From Shewanella insulae (GTDB lineage: Bacteria > Pseudomonadota > Gammaproteobacteria > Enterobacterales > Shewanellaceae), in assembly GCF_009831655.1 (NCBI RefSeq), contig NZ_WRPA01000004.1:1-64000 (forward strand): a stretch of DNA of 64,000 bases, in the 5' to 3' direction. The notes under the pieces are model-generated. The model was not told where the DNA came from. It did not search any database and saw only the letters and a list, made by a program, of their open reading frames with translations. A program made the position numbers and the translations under genes. Position 1 is the stretch's first letter. Every line of letters begins with the position of its first letter. Below, piece after piece: positions 44,132 through 53,693 of this stretch.

Positions 44132-44383
44132 TTACTTCATTATCGCCTTGCCACCGATGATCTTAAAGGCGGGGACGCCTCTAACTATTGTTTCGCGGGC
44201 AAAACATTGGTTGCAGCTTGGGCAGTGGCAGGGAACCTGGGTATGGTCAGTGACGATACGCTCCTTAAAGCATTTGACTAAGGCGCCTTTGCCGCCTTTT
44301 TGATACTTGAAGAGGCGTGTCTTGCATTGGGCGCAGAGGATCTCGACCGTGCGGCTGGGGGCTTTCTTGTTGGGTCGTGCCAT
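44132..44383 (-). CDS. Small zinc-ribbon protein
   Basis: An 83-residue protein starting MARPNKKAPSRTVEILCAQC. CAQC and CHCPSCNQC form two Cys knuckles likely to bind zinc; a further Cys is in VKCFKE. It is strongly basic (Lys/Arg-rich N-terminus), which suggests nucleic-acid or ribosome contact (inference). The open frame extends 40 codons upstream, but the ATG at 44383 starts the basic conserved part. No operon partner. Confidence 0.65.
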   Translation of the reverse strand: MARPNKKAPSRTVEILCAQCKTRLFKYQKGGKGALVKCFKERIVTDHTQVPCHCPSCNQCFARETIVRGVPAFKIIGGKAIMK

Positions 44384-44524
44384 CGTTATCTTGTCATCTT
44401 GAGTATCTGATCCGGCGGGAGCCGCCGAGTGATAGGAGGATTGTATGGCAAAGTGGTGTGTTTGGCTAAGCCAAAAGGGCCCTGGGCTATGCCTCAGGGC
44501 CAAGATTCAAGTGAGTGGCAGTCA

Positions 44525-46159
44525 TTACGCCGTCTTGAAGTGGTCGACCATGCTTTTTAGCCCTAGGGAGAGTTGGCTCAACTCGTTACAGGCCTGAGCC
44601 GTCTGGCTGGCGCCCTGAGCGGCTTCTGCCGAGGAGAGATTGATGCGCTCTATATTCTGACTCAGATTCTCGGTTACCGAGTTCTGTTCGCTGCAAGCGC
44701 TGGCAATCTGAATATTCATCGCCGCAATTTGCGCGACGGCAACTTCTATCTCGCCAATCTTATCGCCGGCGGCCTGACTCTGAGTCATGCAATGATGGAT
44801 CATCTCGCAGCTCTGTCTGGTAGCGTCGCAGGCCTCGACGGCCCCTTGTTGCAGCTTCTCGATAATCTCGACAATCTGACGAGTCGAATCCTGAGTCCTA
44901 CCCGCCAGGGTGCGAACCTCGTCGGCAACGACGGCAAACCCTCGGCCTTGCTCGCCGGCCCGTGCGGCTTCGATAGCGGCGTTGAGCGCCAGCAGATTTG
45001 TCTGCTCGGCGATGCCACCAATCACATCGACCACCATAGAGATACTGGCGGAATCCTTCTCTAGTAGTGCCACCATTTCACCGGCCTCTTGGATCACTGT
45101 GGAGACCCGTTCGATGGCGAGGATATTCTGTTTGACCTCCTGATTGCCGCGGTCGGCAAATTCATTGGCGGCGTTGGCCGATGTCGAGGCGTCCTCTGTA
45201 TTCATCGCGACCTCATTGACCGTCGCCTGCATCTGCTGCATGGCCGTGGCCACCATAGTGATCTCATTTTGCTGGTCTAGCATTCCTTGGGAGGACTGGG
45301 CCGAAATTGCGCTGACCTCTTCGATAGAGGCGCTGAGCTGTACCACGGCTGCACTGATCTCACTTACGAGTGTCGTCAGGCTGTTTTGCATGCTGATACA
45401 GGTGTCGGCAAGTTGACCGAATTCGTCGTTGCCTATCTGCTGGCGATCTATCTTGTGGGTTAAATCGCCATTGGCTATGGCTTGTGCCATCTGCATCACT
45501 GCGTGCAGGGGGGAGCGGATCTGCCTACCCAGCAAGAAGGTCATCAATGCCATCAACATAAATACCGCGGCTATACCTATGTAGGTCTTGATGCTGGTGC
45601 GACTCACTCCCGCTAAGGTACTGGCTCTATCTTCCTCTGTTCGGGCAACATTGATGGCGGTGAGTTGGTTTAAGGCATCTTGCATCTTGTTGAATTTCTT
45701 GTATGAACTGAGCAGGTAGGTGTTTGCACCGGCTAAGTCTTGCTGCAGCACTATCTCGTTGAAGCCACTCTGGGCGCTCAGGTACTCCTGCCAATATGTC
45801 TTGGCCTGCATGTATGCCTGGCGCTCATCGTCGGTTTTGATGCCTTTCTCGTAGGTGTCGATCATATTGGTGACATCTTGAATCATCCCGTCCGTTGTTT
45901 GCATCCAGCTCTTCATCGCGGGATCCCCTATGCTGGGCAGGAAGCTGAATTGATCGCGGCGAATGAAGATGGTGACAAACTTTATCTTCTCGACCAGGAG
46001 GACGTTGGGGAGTACCTCATCCGTCAGGGTTAGAATGTTATCTCGTGTCTGATTAAGCCCAGAGATCAGCAGCATGCTGAGCGCTACTATGGCAACGGCG
46101 ATGCAGCTAAAGACGAGGGCTATCTTGTGGTTAACTGCTAGATTTTTAAGGTTGAACAT
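44525..46159 (-). CDS. Methyl-accepting chemotaxis protein
   Basis: A 544-residue chemoreceptor. It has TM1 about 11-32, a four-helix-bundle periplasmic domain (about 33-190), TM2 about 193-213, HAMP about 214-268, then a long coiled-coil signalling domain. The highly conserved hairpin tip is [32 protein letters not shown]. No C-terminal CheR pentapeptide is visible. It is encoded directly beside the porin and carnitine cluster and on the same strand as the porin, MFS and fix genes, so it may sense a related compound (inference). Confidence 0.92.
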   Translation of the reverse strand: MFNLKNLAVNHKIALVFSCIAVAIVALSMLLISGLNQTRDNILTLTDEVLPNVLLVEKIKFVTIFIRRDQFSFLPSIGDPAMKSWMQTTDGMIQDVTNMIDTYEKGIKTDDERQAYMQAKTYWQEYLSAQSGFNEIVLQQDLAGANTYLLSSYKKFNKMQDALNQLTAINVARTEEDRASTLAGVSRTSIKTYIGIAAVFMLMALMTFLLGRQIRSPLHAVMQMAQAIANGDLTHKIDRQQIGNDEFGQLADTCISMQNSLTTLVSEISAAVVQLSASIEEVSAISAQSSQGMLDQQNEITMVATAMQQMQATVNEVAMNTEDASTSANAANEFADRGNQEVKQNILAIERVSTVIQEAGEMVALLEKDSASISMVVDVIGGIAEQTNLLALNAAIEAARAGEQGRGFAVVADEVRTLAGRTQDSTRQIVEIIEKLQQGAVEACDATRQSCEMIHHCMTQSQAAGDKIGEIEVAVAQIAAMNIQIASACSEQNSVTENLSQNIERINLSSAEAAQGASQTAQACNELSQLSLGLKSMVDHFKTA

Positions 46160-46184
46160 GCCCTGATAACCTCATTTGTTGATG

Positions 46185-46213
46185 AAAAAAAGCCTTCGAC
46201 AGAGCGAAGGCTG
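46185..46213 (-). terminator. Terminator of the carnitine-cluster porin gene
   Basis: AGCCTTCG / CGAAGGCT with a 6-base loop is followed by seven T in the minus direction. It lies 112-140 bases beyond the porin stop. Confidence 0.8.
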
Positions 46214-46323
46214 GGCCAAAAGGTAGTCGTACAGCGTTAAACGAACTCGGAGCTGACCCTAAAAGGTGGTCATCGACTATCGAATGAGGGTGGCGTCCGA
46301 TAGCCGATTGACCACACTGGCGG

Positions 46324-47454
46324 TTAGAAATAGTAGGCCATGCTGATGTTGATACGCTTGTCCCAATCGTCACCCACTTCGGGTAGGCCGACATGGTCGT
46401 TGTTGGCGGTAGAGAAGGTCATGTTTTTACCCATGATGAAGTCGATATGGGTGTAAGTTGGGCCCGCCGATAGCGCGGCACCTAAGACGTTCTGCATACT
46501 GTTGTCGTAGGTCTCGTCTTCAACGTCAGGTGTCATCAGGCCGAAATCGTTGTAGAACTTGATGCTGCCCCAATCGGTCGGGATAGTCTTAGCGATGTTC
46601 AGGTTATAGATTTGGCCTTTGGATGCCACCTCGTATTGCCAGCTCACCACGGATACGGCAATCTTGTTGTCGTCGACCGCATCGGCCGCATCAAATTCAT
46701 ATTGCATCGCCTGCAGCTGAATGTTCCAGCCGTCGAATACAGTGTTAAGGTGAGCCGCGACGGCGTAGCGATCGCCGTTGTTGCCGGTCTTGGCGTTGTA
46801 GATTTGGCCGGCCTCCAGCGATGCACCCAGCGTGGTGGTGCCGCCCTGGTGTTCGAAGGTGTAGGTTTGGCGCAGGTTGATCTGGTTGGTCTCTTCGTTG
46901 TTGTATTCGGTACCGTTAATGGTGCCAGTGTAGAGATCGGCGGCATAGCGTTTGTTCTCGGTTGGGCCATACTCGGCGCCCTTGTAGAAGGCCATGTCGG
47001 TATGCCAACCGTTACGCTCGAAGGTCGCCTTTACACCGATGTCATAGTCATCCTCGAAGCCCAGGTAGTAAGGTAGGCCGAACCAGTAACTATTCGAAAT
47101 ATAGTCGCGGTTGCCAAATGGCACCTGGTTGATACCCATCTGCAGTTGCCACTCAGGGTTGAGATCATAGAAGGCGTAGCCATACTTGATGTAGTTGGTG
47201 CCAGAGGTGAAACGATAGTCTGACTTCAATCCCCAGTTGCCTAACTTGCCATCAAATCTTAGTGAGGCCATATCGAATGAAAAGTCGCCGCCTTTGTCTT
47301 TAGAGCTCTCGCTATAGTCTTTGTAGGCATAGTTTACACGCACGGCGCCGTGGATATTAATGCCATCTTCTTCTGCTGCGAAAGTATTGAAACCAGTTAG
47401 AGCAATGGCACTAGCTAAAATAGAAAGACAAAATGTTTTTTTATTCATCATCAT
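46324..47454 (-). CDS. Putative outer-membrane porin next to the carnitine cluster
   Basis: A 376-residue exported protein with a signal peptide ending at FAA (about residue 27). A 14-18-stranded barrel rich in Tyr, Trp and Asp follows, ending RINISMAYYF with C-terminal Phe. It resembles the DcaP/alginate-type trimeric porins used for organic anions and zwitterions, though I cannot fix the family. Three consecutive ATGs are possible starts. It has its own terminator. A TTATTGAT motif shared with the caiT, fixA and MFS/fixX control regions lies upstream (47598). Uptake of carnitine-like compounds is inferred from context. Confidence 0.8.
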   Translation of the reverse strand: MMMNKKTFCLSILASAIALTGFNTFAAEEDGINIHGAVRVNYAYKDYSESSKDKGGDFSFDMASLRFDGKLGNWGLKSDYRFTSGTNYIKYGYAFYDLNPEWQLQMGINQVPFGNRDYISNSYWFGLPYYLGFEDDYDIGVKATFERNGWHTDMAFYKGAEYGPTENKRYAADLYTGTINGTEYNNEETNQINLRQTYTFEHQGGTTTLGASLEAGQIYNAKTGNNGDRYAVAAHLNTVFDGWNIQLQAMQYEFDAADAVDDNKIAVSVVSWQYEVASKGQIYNLNIAKTIPTDWGSIKFYNDFGLMTPDVEDETYDNSMQNVLGAALSAGPTYTHIDFIMGKNMTFSTANNDHVGLPEVGDDWDKRINISMAYYF

Positions 47455-47708
47455 ATTTCCAAATTAATTGTTTATTTGTGTTGCTTTATATTTACTTATT
47501 GCATTTATCTTTGTTGATATAAAACTCGTTATATATCCTGTTGTTTTTCAAAGTGTGCAAAACCTCCTTACCTGAACTCTGCAAGAGTGGTAATGATTTA
47601 TTGATTGTCTTATTTCTGACTAATTAGTGTCCGAGAAAGCTATTTATTAAACGTTTTGTTTATCCTTGGTTTTATATGGATAATATTTGCCATAAATTTG
47701 CTCACTGT

Positions 47709-49022
47709 TTAAAAGCTTGCGGCGCTGGTGGTCTCCAGGGCGAGTCCCTTGGTCTCGGGGGCCATAAAGACAGAGACTAGCAAGCCCAATAGGGAGATCG
47801 CGGCGCCAACCAGCAGGGTGGCCGATATGCCATAGCTCGCCATGAAGAGAGGTAGGCCGTAGGTGGAGACGATAGTGCCTATACGACTGAAAGACATCAC
47901 GGCACCCACTGCCGAGGCGCGAATTTCCGTTGGAAACAGTTCGTTAGGGTAGAGCCATTGCAGAATTCCCGGTCCGCCAGAGAAGAAGGCATAGATGGCA
48001 AACGCCGCCACAATCAGCCAGATGCTGGGGTTATTGACCACGCCAAGCAGTGCCAGCGCCCCTGTCATGATGGCAAAGCTGCCGATGAGTAGTGGACGGC
48101 GACCGACGGAGTTGAGCCAGTACATGGCCGGAATGCAACCCGCCATGAAGAAGATACTGATGACAATATTACCCAGGGCCGCATCTTTTCCATCGGTGAA
48201 GCCCAGCAGTTCGATGATTTCGGGACCAAAGGTATAGATGGCGAACATGGGGATCACCTGGCAGGTCCAGATAATGCCGACAAATAAGATACGTTTCAGA
48301 TAAACCGGCTCGAACAGCTTGCTGTATTTAGTCTGCTCTGCGGTCTCAAAATTAAGGCTGATATCTTTGCCAAAAAATTGATTCATGACCTGCTTACACT
48401 CCTCGGTGCGTCCTTTCTTAAGCAGCCATCTTGGGGATTCCGGCAGGTGGAATCGTCCGAGAAGGATCACTAAACAGGGGATGACGGCGCTACCAAACAT
48501 CCAACGCCAACCGTCGGCCACATCGTACAATAGGAAGCCTACCATGTTGGCCGCCGTCGCGCCCACGTACCACATAGCGGCGATGAAGCCCATGGTGAAG
48601 GCACGCTGTTTGGTGGGGGAGAATTCGGCAACCATAGAGGTGGCTATGGGGTAATCGGCGCCTATGACGATGCCGATTAAGAAGCGCAATATCACCAGTT
48701 CAATGGGAGAGGAGATGAACATGGTGGCAAAGGAGAGGACGGCGATGGCGATGATGTCTATCATGAACATCAACTTGCGCCCGAAGAGATCGGCGACATA
48801 ACCAAATAGTGCCGTGCCGATAAACAGGCCGACCAGGGTCGCCGCGCCTACCAGTCCAATCCACTGGGCGTCCAGCTCAAGGGCAGGGGTGAGTTGCTGT
48901 AGGGCTAACCCTATGATGACTAACACATAACCATCGAGGAAGGGACCACCACTTCCCCATAACATTATTTTTTTATGAAGCGGAGTAAACTCCAAATCAT
49001 CGAAACTTTTCTTTGATTTCAT
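47709..49022 (-). CDS. MFS transporter, possibly for carnitine-related compounds
   Basis: A 437-residue 12-helix MFS permease of the sugar-porter/aromatic-acid-type branch. It carries DGYVLVIIGLALQQLTP, the loop 2-3 signature GYVADLFGRKLMF, RFLIGIVIGADYPIATSMVAEF and PESPRWLLKKGR. The second loop signature is NSVGRRPLL and the end is PETKGLAL. Substrate is not determinable from sequence; placement between the porin and fixX suggests choline, carnitine or an acylated derivative. The ATG at 49022 is preferred over the GTG four codons upstream. Confidence 0.82.
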   Translation of the reverse strand: MKSKKSFDDLEFTPLHKKIMLWGSGGPFLDGYVLVIIGLALQQLTPALELDAQWIGLVGAATLVGLFIGTALFGYVADLFGRKLMFMIDIIAIAVLSFATMFISSPIELVILRFLIGIVIGADYPIATSMVAEFSPTKQRAFTMGFIAAMWYVGATAANMVGFLLYDVADGWRWMFGSAVIPCLVILLGRFHLPESPRWLLKKGRTEECKQVMNQFFGKDISLNFETAEQTKYSKLFEPVYLKRILFVGIIWTCQVIPMFAIYTFGPEIIELLGFTDGKDAALGNIVISIFFMAGCIPAMYWLNSVGRRPLLIGSFAIMTGALALLGVVNNPSIWLIVAAFAIYAFFSGGPGILQWLYPNELFPTEIRASAVGAVMSFSRIGTIVSTYGLPLFMASYGISATLLVGAAISLLGLLVSVFMAPETKGLALETTSAASF

Positions 49023-49086
49023 GCTTCTAACCACCGACTTAACTTGTTAATTGAAATCACAACTTGTCAGGTTGTGTCAGGCGTTA

Positions 49087-49116
49087 AAATGTACATAGGT
49101 TTAATTTTGTACATTT
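49087..49116. promoter_or_regulatory. Inverted repeat AAATGTACA / TGTACATTT
   Basis: Perfect 9-bp arms separated by 12 bases, 65-94 bases before the MFS start codon. It is a candidate operator. Confidence 0.5.
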
Positions 49117-49158
49117 GATCTTTTTTATAATCTGTTGCCTGCGCTGTTATTCTATCTG

Positions 49159-49175
49159 GTTTACATTTTGTAAAC
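49159..49175. promoter_or_regulatory. Palindrome GTTTACA-TTT-TGTAAAC
   Basis: Perfect 7-bp arms with a 3-base centre, about 137 bases upstream of the MFS start. The regulator is unknown. Confidence 0.5.
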
Positions 49176-49412
49176 GGTGATGTAACCAAGTTTTTTGTTC
49201 AGTTTTAAAGTCTGTTAATTGTTAATTTATAACTTCGTGATCGGTGTAGGGCTTTGGTTATTTTTTATCGCGCGCAATAAGACAAAAATTATTGATAATA
49301 TCGGTTTAGATATTCAGCTATCTGAATACTCGATATCTCTTGCTGTATTATTGGCGCGATAATAACGATTAAAGACTCTAAATATATTTATCAAAATCCA
49401 TTTAATAGCGCG

Positions 49413-49700
49413 TTAACCGTAACGGTATTCGATGCCGAACGTTCCCCTTGGGTATTCCCACTTTTCCAGAATGGTCTCGCCGCAGAGAAACTTGCAGGTG
49501 CCGCATTCCAGGCAACCGGCTGAGTCGAAACGTACGCTACCGTCTTGCTCAAGTTTATAGAGGCCCGCGGGGCAGGCGTTTACCAGCTTGCGAAACTCCT
49601 TAATATCTGGGTTATCTTTTAAAATGATGTGCGGGTGTCCCTCATCGACATAGAACTTATTGACACCCAATTTCACGTCGACATTGACTGCATCGGTCAT
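49413..49700 (-). CDS. fixX: FixX ferredoxin-like protein
   Basis: A 95-residue electron carrier with Cys residues in NACPAGLY and GCLECGTCKFLC, the FixX 4Fe-4S pattern. It acts with FixC to pass electrons from the FixAB flavoprotein. The start ATG overlaps the fixC stop (ATGA), indicating coupled translation. It is the last gene of fixABCX. Confidence 0.95.
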   Translation of the reverse strand: MTDAVNVDVKLGVNKFYVDEGHPHIILKDNPDIKEFRKLVNACPAGLYKLEQDGSVRFDSAGCLECGTCKFLCGETILEKWEYPRGTFGIEYRYG

Positions 49701-50989
49701 ATTGATGTGACTCCTTTATAACCATCTTTGATTAGGTTCATGAAACCCACCTCTTTACAGTGCTTCATCAAGGTCTTGCGTAGCGGCTGCGCAGGGGTCC
49801 CGTCTATGGTGAACATCTGGTGCATGATGTCGGCGACCATCTTAGGGTATTGATTGAAGATACGTGGTGTCTCCATGAAGGCGGGGAGCTGTTTGTACAG
49901 CTTCATGTCCTTCATCAGGAAGCTCTCTTCGAGCAGGCTCTGGTAGCTGCTCAGGCCCTGGGCCGAGAAATCCTGTTGCGCGCGGGCAGCCAATACGGCC
50001 TTGGCTGCGGCTTCACCCGAGGCGATGGCAAGATCCATCCCACGAACCGTATAGCCGACGTTGAGACAGAAACCGGCGGCATCACCCGTGATGAGCACGC
50101 CATCATCGACTAATTTAGGCACCATGTTCAGGCCTGCCTCAGGCACCACGTGGCCCGAGTACTCCAGCAGCTTGCCGCCTTCGATTAGCGGCTTGATGAG
50201 CGAGTGATTCTTAAAGTCTTCGAGCATCTGTGGCACGCTCTTATCCGATTCGCCTATGCCATGCAGACCACACACTATGCCCAGTGAGATGCTGTTGCGG
50301 TTGGTGTAGATAAAGCCGCCGCCCATCAGGCCATTGGAGGGAGAGCCGGCAAATAGCCAGGCGGCGCCCTCATCACCCTCGAGGTTAAATCTGTCTTTGA
50401 TCACCGCCTCGGGGAGTTCGATCAGCTCTTTTGCACCGACCGCCATGGCATCGGCACTGACCTTAGGCTTCACCATGCCTAGCTGTTCACCCAGAACCGG
50501 GTTGACCCCTTCGGCTAAGATAACCGCCTTGGCGGTGAGTTCGTCGCCATCGGCCTTGACGCCGATAACCTTGCCATCCTGAGTGAGGATCTCGTCTACG
50601 CGGATCCCTGTGATAAATTGCGCGCCGACTTCTTCGGCCTTACCCATGAGCCACTGGTCGAATTCGCCCCGTAGCAGGGTATAAGATTCCTGCACCGGGC
50701 TTTGGTCGCGGCCGTTGTGATAGTCTAGGGTGACGCCTGTGTCATCGGTCAGGAAGGTGACCTTCTCCTTGGTGACCCTGCGCTCTATGGGGGCTTCCTT
50801 GGCAAAACCCGGGATGATCTTCTCCAGGCTATGGGCGTAGAGGCGTCCACCCGTCATGTTCTTGCTGCCGGCGTAATTACCGCGCTCGATCACCAATACA
50901 TCGGCGCCCTCTTTGGCCAGGACATAGGCGGCGACGCAGCCTGCAAGCCCGGCGCCAACGATGATCGCGTCAAATGCTTCTTCTGACAT
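49697..50989 (-). CDS. fixC: FixC flavoprotein (ETF-quinone oxidoreductase-like)
   Basis: A 430-residue FAD protein. The N-terminal dinucleotide fold is AIIVGAGLAGCVAAYVLAKEGADVLVIERG, and the second FAD motif is VLITGDAAGFCLNVGYTVRGMDLAIASGEAAA. It resembles ETF:quinone oxidoreductase without its own Fe-S domain, which FixX supplies. In the carnitine context it takes part in delivering electrons to CaiA-catalysed crotonobetainyl-CoA reduction. Confidence 0.95.
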   Translation of the reverse strand: MSEEAFDAIIVGAGLAGCVAAYVLAKEGADVLVIERGNYAGSKNMTGGRLYAHSLEKIIPGFAKEAPIERRVTKEKVTFLTDDTGVTLDYHNGRDQSPVQESYTLLRGEFDQWLMGKAEEVGAQFITGIRVDEILTQDGKVIGVKADGDELTAKAVILAEGVNPVLGEQLGMVKPKVSADAMAVGAKELIELPEAVIKDRFNLEGDEGAAWLFAGSPSNGLMGGGFIYTNRNSISLGIVCGLHGIGESDKSVPQMLEDFKNHSLIKPLIEGGKLLEYSGHVVPEAGLNMVPKLVDDGVLITGDAAGFCLNVGYTVRGMDLAIASGEAAAKAVLAARAQQDFSAQGLSSYQSLLEESFLMKDMKLYKQLPAFMETPRIFNQYPKMVADIMHQMFTIDGTPAQPLRKTLMKHCKEVGFMNLIKDGYKGVTSI

Positions 50990-51054
50990 ATCTAGTCACT
51001 CTTCTTTCTGTTGAGGGAGAGTAGCCGGGTGGCCGGCTACCCGCCTTGGTCAGC

Positions 51055-51996
51055 CTAGCCTTTCATGGCCTCGATAAGGGCCGGTAGTACCTTGTTGATG
51101 TCGCCTACCAGGCCGTAATCTACATATTGGAAGATAGGCGCATTCTTATCCTTGTTGACCGCGAGTATGGTCTGAGAGCCTAAGGCACCAACCATGTGTT
51201 GGATCTGACCTGAGATCCCCAGCGCGAGATAGACGTCGGGCTTGAGCATGACGCCGGATACACCTACATAACGTTCACGCTCCATCCACTTCTCGGTTTC
51301 GGCGATAGGGCGAGAGCAGCCGAGTTCGGCCTGAATACTTGTGGCGAGTTCACCAGCCAGACCCAGGTTATCCAGGTTGCCGATGCCGCTGCCGACGGCG
51401 ATAACGCGCTTGGCCTTACCCAGATCGACACTGTTGCCCTGTTTGACGCGGCGTTCGATGCAGGTGATCGTCTGCTTAGGTGCGACGAAAGGTAGTGAGA
51501 CGCCTTCGCCTGTCAACGAGGTATCGGCCGCCTGTGCTTCGAAGGCGCCGCTGGCCAGGGTGACCAGGGCCACAGGGGAGGCGATCTTCTCTGTGCCGAT
51601 AGCCAGGCCGCCGTAAACCATATGTTTGGCGGTGACGCCCTCATCCAGGGTGACCTCGGTAGCGTCGTTGATTAGGCCGGCTTCAAGCTGAACGCTGAGC
51701 TTAGCCGCCAGTGCCTTACAACGCTTGGTTGCCGGTAGCAACATCAGCGTTGGCTTGTCGCCATCATAGATCGCCTGGCTCATGGTTGTGGCATAATCTT
51801 CCACCATCTGAGTGTCGGCCTTGTTGCCCAGATAGTAGACGTGGCTGGCGCCGTAGGAGTAGGCCGTGGCGATATCGGCTTCGCTGCCGATAATAAAGGC
51901 AGAGACCTTTTCACCCAGTGCGCGACCACCGGCGATGGTTTCGGGTAGACGTGCAGCAATATCACTAAATACCCATACATTTGACAGTTTGCTCAT
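51055..51996 (-). CDS. fixB: FixB, electron transfer flavoprotein alpha subunit
   Basis: A 313-residue ETF-alpha. The C-terminal FAD domain contains RVIAVGSGIGNLDNLGLAGELATSIQAELGCSRPIAETEKW, YVGVSGVMLKPDVYLALGISGQIQH and AVNKDKNAPIFQYVDYGLVGD. It pairs with FixA 14 bases upstream and supplies electrons for crotonobetainyl-CoA reduction, as in E. coli fixAB. The GISGQIQH stretch is the usual flavin-contact region. Confidence 0.95.
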   Translation of the reverse strand: MSKLSNVWVFSDIAARLPETIAGGRALGEKVSAFIIGSEADIATAYSYGASHVYYLGNKADTQMVEDYATTMSQAIYDGDKPTLMLLPATKRCKALAAKLSVQLEAGLINDATEVTLDEGVTAKHMVYGGLAIGTEKIASPVALVTLASGAFEAQAADTSLTGEGVSLPFVAPKQTITCIERRVKQGNSVDLGKAKRVIAVGSGIGNLDNLGLAGELATSIQAELGCSRPIAETEKWMERERYVGVSGVMLKPDVYLALGISGQIQHMVGALGSQTILAVNKDKNAPIFQYVDYGLVGDINKVLPALIEAMKG

Positions 51997-52010
51997 CGTA
52001 TTCCCCTCGA

Positions 52011-52784
52011 TTAGTTAAGTGCTTTACGTAGATGGTCGGCAAAGGCTGCGATCTGCGCCTCATCATCGCCTTCGACTATGACCTGGGCGCGCTCGGCCTG
52101 TTTCGGTGCCACCACACTGATGGCGTCGACCAGCTTAGGCAGTGCTGCCATTTCCAGGTCTTCAGTGGTCAGATTGGTTACGGGCTTCTTAGCGGCCGCC
52201 AGGATAGTCTTCATCGATGGGATCTGAGGCTCATTGATGTCGGCAGAGACAGATATCACCGCCGGCAGGGCGATCTCCAGCACTTCAACTTCATCGTCCA
52301 GGGCTCTTTCGACCGTCAGAGTGGTTTCTGTTGCCGCGACAATCTTGCTGACGGCATTGATGGTGTTGACGCTGAGTAACTCACCTAGTTGCATGCCAAC
52401 CTGTTGTGCGAACAGGTCGCCTGAGCCGTCACCGCAGAGGATCAGGTCGAATTCGCATTTGCGTGCAGCGCTAGCAAGCACACGAGCGGTTTGATGGGGC
52501 AGTAGTGCATCAAATTGCTCATCGACTACCAGGGTCAGATCGTCCGGACCACGAGAGAGGATATCCTTGCGAGCCTTTGGGTTATCCAGTGTCTTGCCGC
52601 CAACGCTTAAGGCGGTGAGCTGACTGCCCTCTACCATAGACTTGATCTGCACGCCCGCTTCCACGGCATTAAGATCGAATGGGTTGATCTTAGGGGCGGC
52701 CTTGTTGGTATCTATAGAACCATCGCCATTAACGGAAATATCTTGTTCTTCGGGGACCAGTTTATAGCAGGTAATAATTTTCAT
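52011..52784 (-). CDS. fixA: FixA, electron transfer flavoprotein beta subunit
   Basis: A 257-residue ETF-beta. It begins [42 protein letters not shown] as in E. coli FixA, with [24 protein letters not shown] near the middle. It is the first gene of fixABCX, transcribed away from caiT across 909 bases. A repeat-containing element (52802) lies only about 20 bases upstream of its start, in the leader. Confidence 0.95.
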   Translation of the reverse strand: MKIITCYKLVPEEQDISVNGDGSIDTNKAAPKINPFDLNAVEAGVQIKSMVEGSQLTALSVGGKTLDNPKARKDILSRGPDDLTLVVDEQFDALLPHQTARVLASAARKCEFDLILCGDGSGDLFAQQVGMQLGELLSVNTINAVSKIVAATETTLTVERALDDEVEVLEIALPAVISVSADINEPQIPSMKTILAAAKKPVTNLTTEDLEMAALPKLVDAISVVAPKQAERAQVIVEGDDEAQIAAFADHLRKALN

Positions 52785-52801
52785 TATATCTCCAAATTAT
52801 C

Positions 52802-52829
52802 AGTGTTTATTTAAGGCCTAATCAATAAC
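52802..52829. promoter_or_regulatory. Shared cai/fix motif, fixA side
   Basis: AGTGTTTATT, 9-base spacer, ATCAATAAC. The same two blocks recur on the caiT side with an 11-base spacer. The right part contains TTATTGAT on the minus strand. Confidence 0.5.
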
Positions 52830-53456
52830 GAGGTGACATTAATATGTTGTCGATAAACCCTTCGCTACGAGAGCTAGGTGTCACGTCTCTTGCTATTAAT
52901 AAGGTTAAATCTAGAGTCGTTACAGATAGACGATAAATAAATTGTGTTTGCCATTCTGTTGATTGACTGTGTGGGCATTATAGGATCAGAAATATTTAAT
53001 CTGATGTTACACGCTTCACATTTATGCTTTGAATTTATTTTTGGACGGGTAGACTTTCTAAAATATATATTAGTTGGGCTAATATTTATGGGTTTATTTA
53101 GTTTTTTTAAAATGGCTATAAGTTTGGCTAATAAAGTTTTTAAGATATCCTTATGACCTGTTTAGTGTGGCTTATCATCCTGATTTTAGTTTTTCTAATA
53201 GCAACTTTAGAATTCATTCTGTATGTTTTATTATGATTCTGTCTGTAAGTGTTTTTAAATGTAAGCTATTGTTTTTCAAGGGTTTGTATCTTATCCTTTC
53301 CTGGTTTTCTCTTAGGTTTAAATATGACGGAAGTCACTTTTTATTCATGCTTTGATATCGCGAGCACATGTTTTTTGTGATCGGTTCGATAGTTGTTTTC
53401 GACGTGTTTATCATCTTGGGTGATGCTTTTTTGCTTGTTTTTTTTGATTTTATTTA

Positions 53457-53476
53457 TACGTGATAACGATCACTGA
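53457..53476. promoter_or_regulatory. CRP-like site upstream of caiT
   Basis: ATACGTGATAACGATCACTG contains GTGA-N6-TCAC, the CRP core with the right spacing, about 220 bases before caiT. E. coli cai and fix genes are CRP-dependent, which supports the reading. Confidence 0.55.
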
Positions 53477-53598
53477 ACAATTAAAGTTGCCGCGTATTAT
53501 TTAAATGCCTGCTAAGCCTTTAATGAGTCAGATTTAATGATGAATTTAAAGTTGTGTGGTGAATCAAAATAAAAAACTGCTTATCAATTTTATGTAAA

Positions 53599-53628
53599 AG
53601 TGTTTATTGACCCCTGCTTATCAATAAC
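53599..53628. promoter_or_regulatory. Shared cai/fix motif, caiT side
   Basis: AGTGTTTATT, 11-base spacer, ATCAATAAC, 65 bases before the caiT ATG. TTATCAATAA here is the exact reverse complement of TTATTGATAA at 49289 in the MFS/fixX region. It overlaps the second CTGCTTATCAAT repeat. Confidence 0.5.
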
Positions 53629-53693
53629 ACGAAGCATATTAATTAAATTGGCTTTTACCTATTGTCCTCCTATGAAGAGGGAGATCTATTAAG

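Larger units (their letters stand above)
49023..49412. other. MFS-fixX intergenic region
   Basis: 390 AT-rich bases downstream of fixX (same strand) and upstream of the MFS gene. It holds two inverted repeats (49087, 49159) and a TTATTGATAA motif at 49289. No terminator for fixX is evident, so read-through from fix into the MFS gene is possible. Confidence 0.6.
52785..53693. other. 909-bp divergent control region between fixA and caiT
   Basis: Very AT-rich, with no gene I can support. It holds shared AGTGTTTATT...ATCAATAAC elements at both ends (52802, 53599), a good CRP-like site (53457) and a 12-bp direct repeat CTGCTTATCAAT (53577 and 53614). In E. coli the cai-fix intergenic region is also long and multiply regulated. 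Small open frames at 52944 and 53167 are AT-rich, hydrophobic and lack ribosome-binding sites. Confidence 0.75.

Noticed and set aside
52944..53355. Two small hydrophobic ORFs in the fixA-caiT gap
   Set aside because: No ribosome-binding sites, very AT-rich with random-looking hydrophobic content, no recognisable protein; better explained as regulatory DNA.
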